Part shown: positions 1 through 11,125 of the stretch, one piece after another
Numbering within the stretch: the first letter of the stretch is position 1
Layout of the letters: every line of letters begins with the position of its first letter
NCBI RefSeq assembly: GCF_901933205.1
Contig: NC_044571.1
Location: forward strand, 54,993,994 to 55,057,993
Source of the DNA: Camarhynchus parvulus
Taxonomy: Eukaryota; Chordata; Aves; Passeriformes; Thraupidae
Length of the DNA stretch: 64,000 bases
Direction: 5' to 3'
Made by a program: the position numbers and the translations under genes
Notes under the pieces: generated by a model
Database searches by the model: none
Told to the model about the DNA's origin: nothing
Seen by the model: the letters and a program-made list of their open reading frames with translations, nothing else

Positions 1-3000
1 TATTAACCAAAAAATATTTCAAAAATGAAAGCACTCTCAAATCTCCTTGAATTTGGTGACTAATTAATTTTCACTATTTGTTATCACTTGCAATAATCAA
101 GCTACCTTAGAAATCCAAGCACACCAGAGACAAAGGGCTTCTTTCACCCTATTGTCTCTTACTATGATGAAACTTGGTAATCTCAGGGATCTGAGAAACT
201 GCGGTTATTAGAGTATAACACAGACAAATTACTGCTAGCTTCCATGACTGGCTAGTAGCCTCCATATCCCTGAAGCTGTTTGCATTTAATTTACTTAGGC
301 TGATGTGAGAACAGCAGTAGCCTGAGAGCTGCTATTGAACTTATTTAGACAATAGGACTGAGCTTTTCCCTGCTGTCAGTGTTTAAAACATGGGAGAATG
401 CAATTCCTGAAGAAGAATGAAATGTTGTATTACAAAAATGCAAAGTCTTTTTTCTCGACTATATCTGAAATCAGGAATTTTGATCTGCCTTGGACTGTCA
501 TTTTGTGGCATTTTCAACAATTTGAAACACAAATCTAAATTGCAGTTCTGTTTCATCTGAAAAGCTTTGGTTATGAATTGCTGTTTTTTTATTTATTAAA
601 GGATACCAACATAATTTATTGCTCTTATTGTCATCAATATTTGCTGAATAAAGAGTCTAAAAGCTCTCTGAAAGAAAAAATGCAAATACATATGTGAAGT
701 TGTTAGAAAATTAACTTCTGGAACATAAAACCTAGTTTGTAATGTAAGTTGCATGTGGGAGGATACCATACTTTTGCAGGGTTGAATCATAAGGCAATTT
801 AAAAATTAAATCAAAAAGTAATGAATAGTCATAAATATAATTTGATGATACCCAGAAATCACATCTGAAAAACTTCTCTTTTCTTAAGGTAGGAATCATT
901 GAAAAACCCTGCAAATAATATTGTATTTTTGATTTATATTTGTGAAGAGGTCTTGAACTTTAGAAGTTTTCCATTTTCTGCTTTGTTAATTTAAGTAATA
1001 AAGTAGAGGATAAGTCAGATAATCATTTGGTGTTTCAGTTAAAGTGAAAAACACACCAAAAGTTTTTCCATGAAGAGACTTTCTGGAAAAAGAACAATAA
1101 TTTTTTGGTTTTTTCAGTTCTTCCTATCTCTGCAACAAAAATAAGTTTCATAAAAGATAATATGAGAGTTTAGTTGGGAAAGGCACAACTTGGATTGTGG
1201 AGAAGCTCTTACATTTGTATCGGATTGGCAATATGGTTTTCTGTTCTGTGATCACAAGCTTTTCCTCTGTCTCATTTTTTAGTGAAAAGCCCTGCTGTTT
1301 ACTTCCCACATATAGCAAGTGTTATGTCCCCCTAGGCTGTAATACTAAACATCCTGACACACACTTGTTTCAGTTCCCTGAATGGTGCTTTAGACTGAAA
1401 TGGGTTTACTGGGTTTCCTCCAAGCTTCAGTGAAATAATGTCTTTGAGTATTTTCCACATGTTGTTTAATTAACATCTAAATTTTTTAAAGAAGAAGTAG
1501 GAGGTCAAAACTGGATATTTTATGAAAAACAATAAAGCATTGTTTAAGATTTAATGAAACAATATCATCAGTGTCAACACTTCCCTTACTAAATTAACGT
1601 CACTATTTATTCTGCTAAAGAAGCTAATATATTAATAAAGCATTGCAAAGATCTTTTCAAGAATGGACAAGTCCTTCAAAACAATTCAAATTGTACTTGT
1701 TTCATTTTAGGTTTTTTTTTTATATTGTATTATGTTATTCAGTACACGAAGCCTGAGTTGAATCTACCAAGAACAAAAGCTTTGACAAAAAATACCAACA
1801 TTTGATCTGCAAGATACAGAAATTTATTTAACAAAAAGTTTTAGTTTTGTTAACTTAAAAAAAGGATAACACATCCCTCCCCTTCGCCTCAGCTGCCTCT
1901 TAGCATACACAACCTCATAAGCACCAACAAAAAAAATGTACCTGCCAAGGACTCACATGAGGCTGATATTTAGCCAGCCAGGGTGCATTTCACTATTCCT
2001 AGTCTTTAGTGCCAAAACAAGACATTTGGAGTCAGATGAACCGTCCATGTTTGCATAAAACTGCAGATTTAAGGCACCACTCATTGCCTAGTCCAGGTAA
2101 AACTATTTTGCCAGTTAAAGATGGTCCTCTAGCTTAGGGCTAAGCATCATAGATTACTTGCACATATTCTTATTGCTGTCTCTTCCCATTTCCAGCATCT
2201 ATTTCCACAGCTTCCCATAAATTGAGTAGAAGAGTGTCTTTGCAGACGCTTTATAGTCTTCAGGAATACGTTACAGAAAATATGCATATTATCAATAAAT
2301 ATGCAAATCTTGGTATTTCCAGAGATGTGAATGTCAAGATCTTGCTGGGTTAATTTTGGTATAAAAAGTGGCAGATATTTTCTCAATAAGTTCAAAGAGC
2401 TGACCACTTCTGTACTCTCATGGTTTTATCTAAGGCTACACATGCAAATGTAGGTCATATTTTCACTTCCAAAACTAATATGTAGCTGCAAAAATTTCCA
2501 CTGTGTCTGCAGCAGCAACAGATGGTTCCTGTGTATTTGAAGTATGTGTACTGCCTGCTATCTCCCTTTTAAAAGGCACTGACTTGAGAAGAAAATAGGG
2601 TTTCTTTTATTATTTTGTAGTTTGCTACAACAGTAGTAGCAGCAGTATTTTCCGGTAAAGGTAAGCAGCAGTTCAGAGAAATTGTATGCTTAGTGAGATA
2701 AAATGCTATAGGACAAGGGGATGCCAACCAAAAAGGGAAAGAGCAAGAGAAAGGTCTTTGCATTTGCCAAAACTGTATTCCAAGAGCAAAAACACAGACT
2801 GACTTCCAGCGTTACTCAAAGAGGTAAGTTTGTTTTACAAGTTCTTTTATGTCGGTTGTCTTCTTAGTCTGAACTTGATCTGTTAACTTAGTTTGTGTTT
2901 TAAATGAAAAATAGCTGTCAATTTTCTTGTTTATTTTTGTTGGGTTTTTTTTATGTGTATGTGATGTGAAGTCTATAAGGAAAAGTCACAGGAAGGTTTA

Positions 3001-4640
3001 CTTAACAATCTGTCCAACTCAGATTTAATTCAATAATGAAATTTTTAAAATTTTTTCTATTACAATTGGTTTGTTCACATAACTGACATTATTTATAGAC
3101 CTCAGAAAATTTTTATGCAATTTTCAAGCACTTTTCAAAACACTTGCTCATCAAATATGCCAGAAAAAATAAATAGGAAAGAAAACATTATGTTTTCATG
3201 CCATTTCCAGCAGTAGGCATTCAGTGATGGTAAAACTCAGTGATTATCATATAGCTGTAGTAATCTGTAGAAAAGATGAGTTAAAATAGTCCTCATTCAT
3301 GTGCCACCATTTGCTAAAACACTTCTTCTGTATACAGGATCTACTTCAGTACAGGGTTATGCCTGGTATTTACAAATCTAAATCTTTCATGATTTCCTCA
3401 AATCATCTTAGGGAGTCCTCTAAAATAGAGTTGCAGGTAATGGGTGTTAGTTGGCTGCTGTGTGCATAGGTGTGCACTTGGACATTATTATTGTAGGTCA
3501 CCGGCCCAAAGCACTCTTGTAGCTAGACATCACAATTCTACCCTTTTGGCCCATTACCAGAGCCGTGCTAACGTTTACTGGAAACTTTGGACCTCCACCT
3601 CAGTGCCCAAAAGGTTAAACAGTAAAAAATTTCATTGGCTATCCACAATAGCAGTCTTTCAAAGAGGAGAGTTAACTTCAGTGTTAAGTCCATTTTTGGG
3701 GGGTTTATTAATTTATTTTTGGGGTTTATTAGTTTATTTTTTTATGTTTTTTTGAGAAATCAATATTACTTCTTAAAAATAAAAAGACAAAGGGATTCCC
3801 CCACTATTATTTTTAAGTCTTCTGCATACTGTCTGCTAATTTCCATTTGTTCTGATGTTTCTGTCACTCATTTATCTCATACTTTCTAACTCTTTAAAAA
3901 TCACTGTCTGCTACTTGTGGTCTATGTCTTTAATACAGATTTGTGCATTGTTAATGCAGCTGCTGCCTTCAAGGATATGAATATTCATATGCAGCTCTGG
4001 AATCTCAAGGAGATAAATGTAGTTTAGTAAAAATCAAATTTCAACCTTGCTGTGACCTCATCTGTGTGTTGCAGTTCTCACTGAATAACTTAACCTGACA
4101 CCCCTGGATTAGTTGAGCAATTTTATTATCATGTAAAAGCTCCAGCTGAGATCACTATGTGAGGCTATCATACAATTTGTGATCTGCTGCTAATTTGTGT
4201 GTCTGTTTTATTACTAAAACAGATTATTCCTAACTGCTGAAAAGCAGGACTGAAAAAGAATAAACTGGACTAGTGTTTAGTCAGCTAGTTAGGTAGGTCC
4301 TACAGTTGCCACAAACAAAATTGTGAATATATGTTTCACTAGTAAGACCATCCAGAAATATTATTTGAAATACCTAATTGGCTTACTTAATTATCCTGTA
4401 CTACTCTAAAATCATCACAGAATCAAAACAGGAGCAAGCTGCATGGGAAGATATCTGACCTAAGAAAGCAATCAATGGCAGTTCAAGGCTCTGAGCTCAC
4501 CAGCATACAGTGAACATGCTCTTAGTCAGAAATCTCATGTTAAGCATCTGTAGGAGGTGCTTTAGAGAAAGATGGAGGATTGTAACTGAGGATGGCAGGC
4601 CTCAGCAAGGTTATAGAACAATGGGAAATGCAGTACTGAT
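1..4640. other. AT-rich non-coding DNA, no gene seen
   Basis: No open frame of convincing codon structure, no RNA gene and no recognisable transposon was found. Reading frames here are short and hydrophobic or Lys/Asn rich, as expected of AT-rich DNA by chance. A slightly GC-richer patch at about 1860-2130 and another at 3440-3620 have no match I recognise. A 16-bp perfect palindrome (ATATGAATATTCATAT) lies at 3975-3990. T-rich low-complexity sequence occurs around 3695-3760. The stretch may be intergenic or intronic. Confidence 0.6.
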
Positions 4641-4689
4641 TTAATGAATCAGATATCATGAAAATATAACAAGGATTTAAATGTCCTTG

Positions 4690-5030
4690 AATGGGTCCAT
4701 AGAAGGGGAAAAAGCTGATGAAAGGGCTGTCCTGTGAGGACAAGCTGAGAACTTGAGGCTTGTCTGTTTTGGTGGAAAGGAGGCTGAGGTATGACCTCAC
4801 TGCTTTCTACACATTCCTGAGATGGGGGAATGGAACCTCTGGGCTCCAGCAATAAGACTGGTGGGAATGGTTCAAAACTGCACCAGGGGAGATTCAAACT
4901 GGACATTAAGATGCATTTCCTTACCAAGAGAGTGATCAAACGCAGCAAAAGGCTTCCTAGAGAGGCGGCTGATGCCCCAGGCAAATTTACAAAAAATGAC
5001 AGGGTTGTCTGTCATTGAATGATTGAATTA
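4690..5030 (+). mobile_element. CR1 LINE 3' fragment
   Basis: The interval reads as the decayed C-terminal end of CR1 ORF2 plus 3' UTR on the plus strand. Near 4750-4800 the translation resembles the family's 'EKRRLRxDL' segment (here VERRLRYDLTAFY after a stop), and near 4930-4975 it reads VIKRSKRLPREAADAP, close to the usual CR1 'W-N-R-L-P-R-E' segment. Stops and frameshifts show that it is dead. The end at 5010-5030 has ATTGAATGATTGAATTATTG, which may be a degraded 3' octamer tail. CR1 copies are normally truncated at the 5' end, as this one is. Both boundaries are approximate. Confidence 0.68.
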
Positions 5031-8000
5031 TTGAAAAAAAAAGTTGATAGAATGAAATTATTATGTAAAGAAAGTGTGTGTTTAGTGTTATATTTTAAAA
5101 CTAGATATTCAGAGAAATGCTATATACACTATAAAATAATGTGTTGAAATAATAAAGATATGAGAAGTCAAATGTGAAAGAATATTTAAATTTAAGAAAA
5201 AATAATTGTATCTGGGATTTCTCAAAAAATGAAATTAATAAAAATTTGAATGAAAATTTATCTCTGAGCATATTTTCTTCTTTATTTAATTCTTCCAAGA
5301 TAATCTGATTGTGTAAGTAATTTGTTTTTTTTTCTAAAACTAAGGCATTATTTGATTTCTTAAACAGACAATTTCTTTAACAAAATGTCTTAATAATGTC
5401 TAATCTGTGCTAGATGATTTTTTTGTTCTGAAAGACTGTTGCTCCAATAAATTTAGACAGAATGAAACAGTAAACCCAACATGCATTCATAAAACATTTA
5501 ATTATTTTTAAATCAGCTGTTTTCAATATGAGCTATTTTGTGAAGTGAAAATTTGATTCTATTCCCTTATATGAAACCTAAGCCAATTATAACATTACCT
5601 ACAATGTGTCAGAACAATTTCAGGGCATTTTAAAATTAATTTTTTGAATTTATTTACAGGCTGTATGATATTTTTCAAACCTGATTCTCCCAAACAGTCA
5701 ACTTTGATACAAATTCGTGGTTCTCCATGCAATAAATTGAAAAACTTGAACTGAAATATATTTTAAAATATTAAATGGAAAAATGACTTATAAACAATCA
5801 TTAAATTTACAGGGAAGAATTTAAAATTAAGTATTGGCCACTACAAATCGTCTGACAGAGGCAGAAATTTTGCCACACAAAATTATTGCTTTCAGCCAAC
5901 AGTTGTTTGGCTCTGCCAGGTACAAAGAACAGCAAAGGAGCAGGTGTCAAAATAAAGGGAATTGGGAAGCCTTCTGAAGGAAACTATGATGTCAGTTAAA
6001 TTAACAATGACCAGAATGTTTATTTGGCTTGTCTAAGAATTTTTTTACTGTTATTCTTCATCAAATCTCTATTTTTTGGTCTCTCTTTTCCTAAATTTTT
6101 TAGTGATGGTATGAAAGCATGCTTTATATTGTTTGAATGATGCAATGAAGGATTCATGTATTCCACTCAGATGTTAAAAATGTCATACTTCATTCATACA
6201 AGACCATGTTGTAGCCGATAGAGGCAAGAAATTGCAGTGGAATATTTTCTTTTATTATTTTCCTTTTATAATTAATTTCCAGTTCAATCACTAGAAATTA
6301 GAGCTACTTTGCTGTTTCTGTCTCTGGATATCAGAGTGAGACAAGATTTTCAGCTACACCTCCTACCGTTCCTGAAAACAAGTTCTCAAATGCAGAGTTT
6401 ATTTATTAGGGATCACTGGCCTGACCAAAACCCCAGGACCCCAGAGTGCACTGTGTTGTACAGGTAAGTTTTAAAGCAGATGTGGAGACTTAAAACTCTA
6501 CTGAAACTCATAGTATTTTAATATTCTAACAACTTCAGCATTTTTAAAAATCTATTGGTTTCGCTTTATAATACTGTGACTGTACTAAATGGATAAAAGT
6601 AATGTATACATATAGTAACAGAACCTGTATTTGTGTAAATGAATTTATTAGTTTCAGAACTAGAGTTTATCTTGAACTGTTTAACTATACTCCCTACTCA
6701 ATCCTTCAGTGATTCAGGCAAGATTCTGTAAAAGTGAAGTCTCTTATGAAATATTGAGCTAATCTCTATCCCTGGAGGTTTACTTTATTTGTTTCACTGT
6801 CTTATGGGGAACACATAAAATAATTCCAAAATCTAGTTGTTAATAACAAGTTGAGTTGGCATTTTGACTTTATATATTGTTATAAATATGTTCTACCCTT
6901 ATTTTCATTATTTCAATAGATGATGAGATTTTGTCAATTTTTCATTTAACACCATTCAAGTTTTCTAACTTAATTTACTTTCTTTGTGTTACATTTCTGT
7001 GTGATGCAGCATTTAATGCTCTTCAGTAGACTCAATGCCTGCCTATTTTTCCTAAGATGCTTGAATAATAAATTTTAAAAACGTTTCCAGTTGCACATAG
7101 GTGAAATTGATGAATGCTAGCACTCCATTCTGTGATACAAAAATAGAAGCACCACAAAAAGTTCAGTAATTGACAATCCTTCCTAGAAGTGGAATGTTGC
7201 ATACTATCATCATGTTCTGAAAGTGTCTTTGAGCATTAAAATGCAACATGTTTACTGAAATATAAAACGATGAATAAAATAAAATTAATAAGTTTTTTGT
7301 TTCCTTATGAAAATTACTTATGCTTTATTTCCATGCCAACAATTCAGCATTTTTAAAGAGAACACTGTAAACAAAATATGTCAAGTCAGGTACTCAAGAA
7401 CATTACTGTTCATTTACAGTCAACCTCAAATTACAACCATTCAACATCTTTCTCCTTCAAATGAGAGTCAAGTCTAAAGCAGATATTTCCCTGGTACTGC
7501 GTTGCTGAAATATATATGACATAAAACTTCTAGCAGCCAAACTGTTTGAGTCTTTTCAATCACACAAATGAGTGGCTCAAGCGATTTCTTACTGTTAAAT
7601 GAAATTGTAAATCTGTTATTATCGAATGTGTCTCTCCAAAGATATTTCTCTCTTAAGTCGTTGAGCATAAAGACAAAACTAACCAAAGCAAATAACTTTT
7701 CTCATTAATCTGTAAATTATGCCATGTTATCTGAAGTGTGACTGAATTGAAAACAAAATTGCAAGCCACTTTTTAAATCTTAAGTCTTCTTTGAATATTG
7801 TTTATTGAGCAATTCTTAATTTATACTGGGTTCTATTACCAAAATGAAGCAAAACAACAAAGAAATAGTTACATCCTGTTTTTCTTAGTATATGATTAAT
7901 TTGTGTCTTGCAAAACTCATAAGAAATTTCTTCTTTACTAAGACTTTAACATTGTTTCCCCACAGAATTCTCCTGGAAAAACTGGCTGTTCATGGCTTGG

Positions 8001-8049
8001 ATGGGTGCACTGTTCCTTTGATAAAAACTGCCTGGATGTCTAGGCCCAC
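5031..8049. other. AT-rich non-coding DNA, no gene seen
   Basis: Very AT-rich sequence with no recognised transposon or gene. A small GC-richer patch at about 6300-6470 ends in a consensus-like splice donor (CAG/GTAAGT at 6459-6467). It is open in one frame but is treated only as a weak candidate exon in the findings. A mixed-base patch near 5850-5970 has no identified content. Confidence 0.55.
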
Positions 8050-8591
8050 AGAGTAGTGGTGATTGGAATTAAATCCAGTTGGGAACTGGTCACAAGTTGT
8101 GTTTTCCAGGGCTCAGTACTGGAGCGAGTCCTGCTACGTATCTTCATAAATTATCTGGGCAAGAAGCTTGAGACCACTCACAGTAAGTTTGCAGACAACA
8201 CTAAGTTGGGGAATTTTGGTCTTCTTAAGGATAAGAAGGACCTGCAGAAGGATTTGGAGAGGCTGGATCAGTGGGCTGAGCCCAAATGTATGAGGTTCCA
8301 CAAGGAAGAGCGCTGAGTCGTGCACTTGGGTCACAACAACCACATGCAGTGCTGCAGGCTGGGGAAAGAATGGCTGGAAAACAGCCTGGGGGTGCTGGCT
8401 GACAGTGGCTGAACATGAGCCAGGGCTGAACATGTGCCCAAGTGGCCAAGAAGGCTAATGGTATCCTGGCTTGTGTCAGTAATAGCATGGCCAGCAGGAC
8501 CAGGGAAGTGACTGTCCCCCTGTATTCAGCACTGGTGAGGCCACACCTCAAGTCCTGCGTGTTCAGTTTTTGGAGCACCTGACCCAGAAGG
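8050..8591 (+). mobile_element. CR1 LINE reverse-transcriptase fragment, 5' half of a split copy
   Basis: Translation of the plus strand gives the CR1 polymerase region: GSVLERVLLRIFINYL near 8111-8158, then SKFADNTKLG near 8181-8210, where the catalytic F-A-D-D box has become FADN. Further on are RLDQWAEPKCMRFH and, after frameshifts, the nucleotide equivalents of the '[11 protein letters not shown]' and 'YSALVRPHL' blocks at about 8448-8550. A frame of 86 codons survives at 8056-8316. The copy lacks the 5' UTR, ORF1, endonuclease and the start of the polymerase, which is usual for 5'-truncated CR1. It breaks off at 8591 and resumes at about 9535, so the two pieces are one insertion interrupted by later DNA. 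Confidence 0.9.
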
Positions 8592-9534
8592 CAGGTATGT
8601 GGGCATTTTGATTAATATTATTTATAGCAATATAGTAATGTGAAAGAAAAAAAATATTACTTAAGAAAATGTATAAGGGAAAAAAAAAGGAAAGGAAGAA
8701 AGTATTAGTTAAGAAGTGAAGGTATAAGGGGAAAAAAAAGAAGGAAAAGAAGGAAGGAAGGAAGAGGAGGAAGAAGGAAGGAAGGAAGGAAGGAAGTGGG
8801 AAGGAAGGAAGGAAGTGGCGGAAGGAAGTGGCGGAAGGAAGGAAGTGGCGGAAGGAAGGAAGGAAGTGGCGGAAGGAAGGAAGGAAGGACGTGAAGGAAG
8901 TGGGAAGAAGGGGAAGGAAGTGGCGGAAGGAAGGAAGAAGGAAGAAAAGAAGGAAGAAAGAAAAAAAAAAGAAGGAAGAAGGAAGTGGCGGAAGGAAGGA
9001 AGGAAGGAAGGAAGGAAGGAAGGGAAGGAAGAAGGGAAGGAAAAAGAAGAGAGAGAGGAAGGAAGAAGGAGGAAGGAAGGAAGGAAGGAAGGAAGGAAGG
9101 AAGGACCGACCACTGATGGATCTCCTGAGGAGGCTTGATTGTTTATTTAGATGTCTGTTGTTTGAGGTGATGGTCACAGTCTTGAGCCATTGGTGGTGGG
9201 TGAAAGTCCATGAAACCCAAAGATCAATGGGTTAATAGATGTTCCAACTGAGTGGGAACACCCAGGTAGCTCCTCTGGGTAGGAGCTTTCAGTCCTCTGG
9301 TGGAAGATCTCAGAAATGAGTCTGGGCGCACATCAGGGATCTTTGATGGCTTATGACATCTTCTAAGACACGACAATTGCTTCCCTTGTGAGCTTAGAAG
9401 AAAATGTCCTGTCAGAAGGGGTGAAAACCCTCAGGCTTGTGTGTGAATATGACCCTCCCTGGGGCAGGGCATGTGTGTAAGGGAGGACAACTAGTGTGAT
9501 AAAAAGCACTATCCTACCTCCCAGTATCTGGACA
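8592..9534 (-). mobile_element. Insertion inside CR1, possible solo LTR of unknown family
   Basis: This ~943-bp segment separates the two halves of the CR1 at 8050-9690. The five bases GAAGG flank it on both sides (8587-8591 and 9535-9539; with one more mismatch-free match the shared word is CAGAAGG at 8585-8591 and 9533-9539), consistent with a short target duplication. On the minus strand it begins TGTCCAGATACTGG, the TG start expected of an LTR, but its other end does not finish in the canonical CA. Minus-strand AATAAA occurs near 9140. The non-repetitive part (8592-8730 and 9106-9534) matches nothing I can name, and the middle is a GGAA tract. An LTR is an inference; an unclassified insertion with microsatellite expansion is the alternative. 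Confidence 0.4.
8735..9105 (+). repeat. Polypurine GGAA tract with GTGGCGG interruptions
   Basis: About 370 bases of almost pure purine on the plus strand, dominated by GGAA/AGGA with AGAA and poly-A patches. The word GTGGCGG, which brings in the only regular pyrimidines, occurs six times (about 8814, 8829, 8844, 8865, 8919 and 8984), always followed by AAGGAAGG, so a longer unit made of GTGGCGGAAGGAA plus extra GGAA has itself been duplicated. Several long reading frames on both strands here are artefacts of the repeat and encode only Lys/Arg/Glu/Gly-rich or Ser/Phe/Leu/Pro-rich strings. Mirror-symmetric purine tracts of this kind can form triplex DNA and are often length-variable. Confidence 0.97.
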
Positions 9535-9690
9535 GAAGGGTGTTCAGAGAAGGGCAAAAGAAGCTGGTGAAGAGTCTGGAGCCCAAGTCATAGAGTGGCT
9601 GAGGGAAGCGAGGAAAAGGAGGCCCAGGGGGGACCATAATGTTCTCTGCAATCACCTGAAAGGAGGTTGTAGTAAGATGAGTGTGAGACA
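9535..9690 (+). mobile_element. CR1 LINE fragment, 3' half of the split copy
   Basis: Continues the CR1 at 8050-8591. The text GTGTTCAGAGAAGGGC followed by an 'AAxAAGCTGGTGAA' block, the 'GAAGCGAGGAAAAGGAGGCC' block and ACCTGAAAGGAGGTTGTAGTAAGATG is the standard CR1 DNA just downstream of the position where the first half stops. A short piece of CR1, roughly 15-20 bases, may be missing at the junction. The 3' UTR and octamer tail are absent, so the copy was also lost at this end by deletion. Confidence 0.82.
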
Positions 9691-10037
9691 TTTTGACAAT
9701 GTCACATACACTGTGATTTGCTCTGGAATCCTTTCTCCTATATTTTTCAGGGAAAATGAAAAAGTAAAATTATTAATTAAAAACACTATGGATTATGTAC
9801 TTAGGTGATCTTTGAAACAATAAGCATTTGAGTAAATTCCAACAGTTTTTGGGCAAAGACTCAGTCTTTTGTTGTGATCCCTGCAAAAATAACAATTCAT
9901 TTCGGAAAGAATGTAGTTAACCCAATAAGTGTATTACCAGAAGAGTAAATGTTTCTGTATCAGCAGTTAGGACATTTTAACATCCAATATCTGTAAATTC
10001 AATAATATTTTTTATAAAATAATTTAGAATTGTCCCA

Positions 10038-10069
10038 TATTATTTCATAACCTTTGTTATGAAATAATA
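10038..10069. repeat. Perfect 14-bp inverted repeat, 4-base loop
   Basis: The arm TATTATTTCATAAC is matched by its exact reverse complement after CTTT. It is AT-rich, so chance or slippage is a reasonable origin. No U tract or other terminator context applies in a eukaryotic genome. Confidence 0.95.
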
Positions 10070-10072
10070 CAG

Positions 10073-10106
10073 TATGTAAGATTGTCATCTATGTAAGATT
10101 GTCATC
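10073..10106 (+). repeat. Perfect 17-bp tandem duplication
   Basis: TATGTAAGATTGTCATC occurs twice head to tail without a mismatch. The lack of divergence suggests a recent slippage or repair event. It lies three bases downstream of the 10038-10069 hairpin, which could have promoted it. Confidence 0.97.
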
Positions 10107-10896
10107 TTCTTCAAATTCTGTTCAAAAAATTAGAGAAAGAGTAAAATTAAACACAGCAAAAACTGAAATGCAAGCATTCATAGAAAATTGTATGATTGAC
10201 TCTGTTTTATAACTAAATATTGAAAGTGTGAGTGCAAACCTCATCTGATTTTCATTGCAACATAAACTCAGTAACTTTAAATGTAAGCATTTGTATTTGC
10301 TGAATGTTTTGTCATGTGTGTGACATGTAAGTAATTTCTCATGCATTATTAATTTCAGGAGCTATCAAGAGGTTATAGGTCTCATCAATTGCAAATAAGA
10401 TATAGAAAAACAATATGATTTATTTTTTTTAATCTCACATTATTTCATATTTCCTAAAGGGATATGTTTATATGTGTGTGGGAAAACTGATTTAAACAAA
10501 TAAAACATATAATGCAGGTTTTAAATGTGGAGGAAGGTAAAATAACAAATACCCTGTAATTTTTGGCATTAAATTCTCTTCAGTAAACCATGGGGATCAT
10601 TACAGATACAATAACTCCAGGATGTGCCTTGTTAAGTGGGAAGCTTAATTGGCTCTGAGCAAAGAGGAACCTGTAGGGATGTGAAGATGAAAACATTTGT
10701 GGGGCACATCTTGAAAATAGTCTCTTACAGCTCTCAGTCAGAGATAGAAGGAAACAATTGCTTCTTCATGCTCTTTTGTCAATAAAATACTTGGCTCTAA
10801 GCTTTCCTATGGCTTCTTTATATTCCATTTTCCTGATGTTAGTGTAAATATATGGGGGTTTTTTGAGTATAATTATAACTCAGAGGTAATTTTTGG

Positions 10897-11125
10897 TCAT
10901 AGAATCATGGACTGTATCAAGGTAAAAGGGTCCCATAAGGATAATTAACTCTAAATCCATGCTTCTCGTAGGAGTACCTAGCACAAAAGTGTATGACTAA
11001 GCATTGTCTAGATGCTCCTTGAACATTGATAGGGTGAGTGCCATGACTAATTCTGTGGGGAACCCATTCCTGAAACTGTGTTTGTTGAAGTCGCCACATA
11101 TGTTCTAAGATAACAGTAAGTTCAG
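10897..11125 (-). mobile_element. CR1 LINE 3' end, antisense
   Basis: The plus strand begins TCATAGAATCATGG, the reverse complement of the CR1 3' octamer tail, so the element points to the left. Downstream text, including ACCTAGCACAAAAGTGTATGA, GAGTGCCATGACTAATTCTG and GGGGAACCCATTCCTG, follows the antisense 3' UTR and C-terminal region of a CR1 subfamily. The element is 5'-truncated near 11125. Sequence from 11150 to 11400 is somewhat GC-richer but I could not align it to CR1 by eye. Confidence 0.72.

Larger units (their letters stand above)
9691..10896. other. AT-rich non-coding DNA with a hairpin and a tandem duplication
   Basis: No gene or transposon was recognised. The notable structure is a perfect 14-bp inverted repeat at 10038-10051/10056-10069 with a 4-base loop, followed at once by a perfect 17-bp tandem duplication at 10073-10089/10090-10106. 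Confidence 0.6.

Noticed and set aside
8563..9177. 204-codon antisense frame and 107-135-codon plus-strand frames over the purine tract
   Set aside because: They are translations of GGAA/TTCC repeats in all frames; composition is only Phe/Leu/Ser/Pro or Lys/Glu/Gly/Arg.
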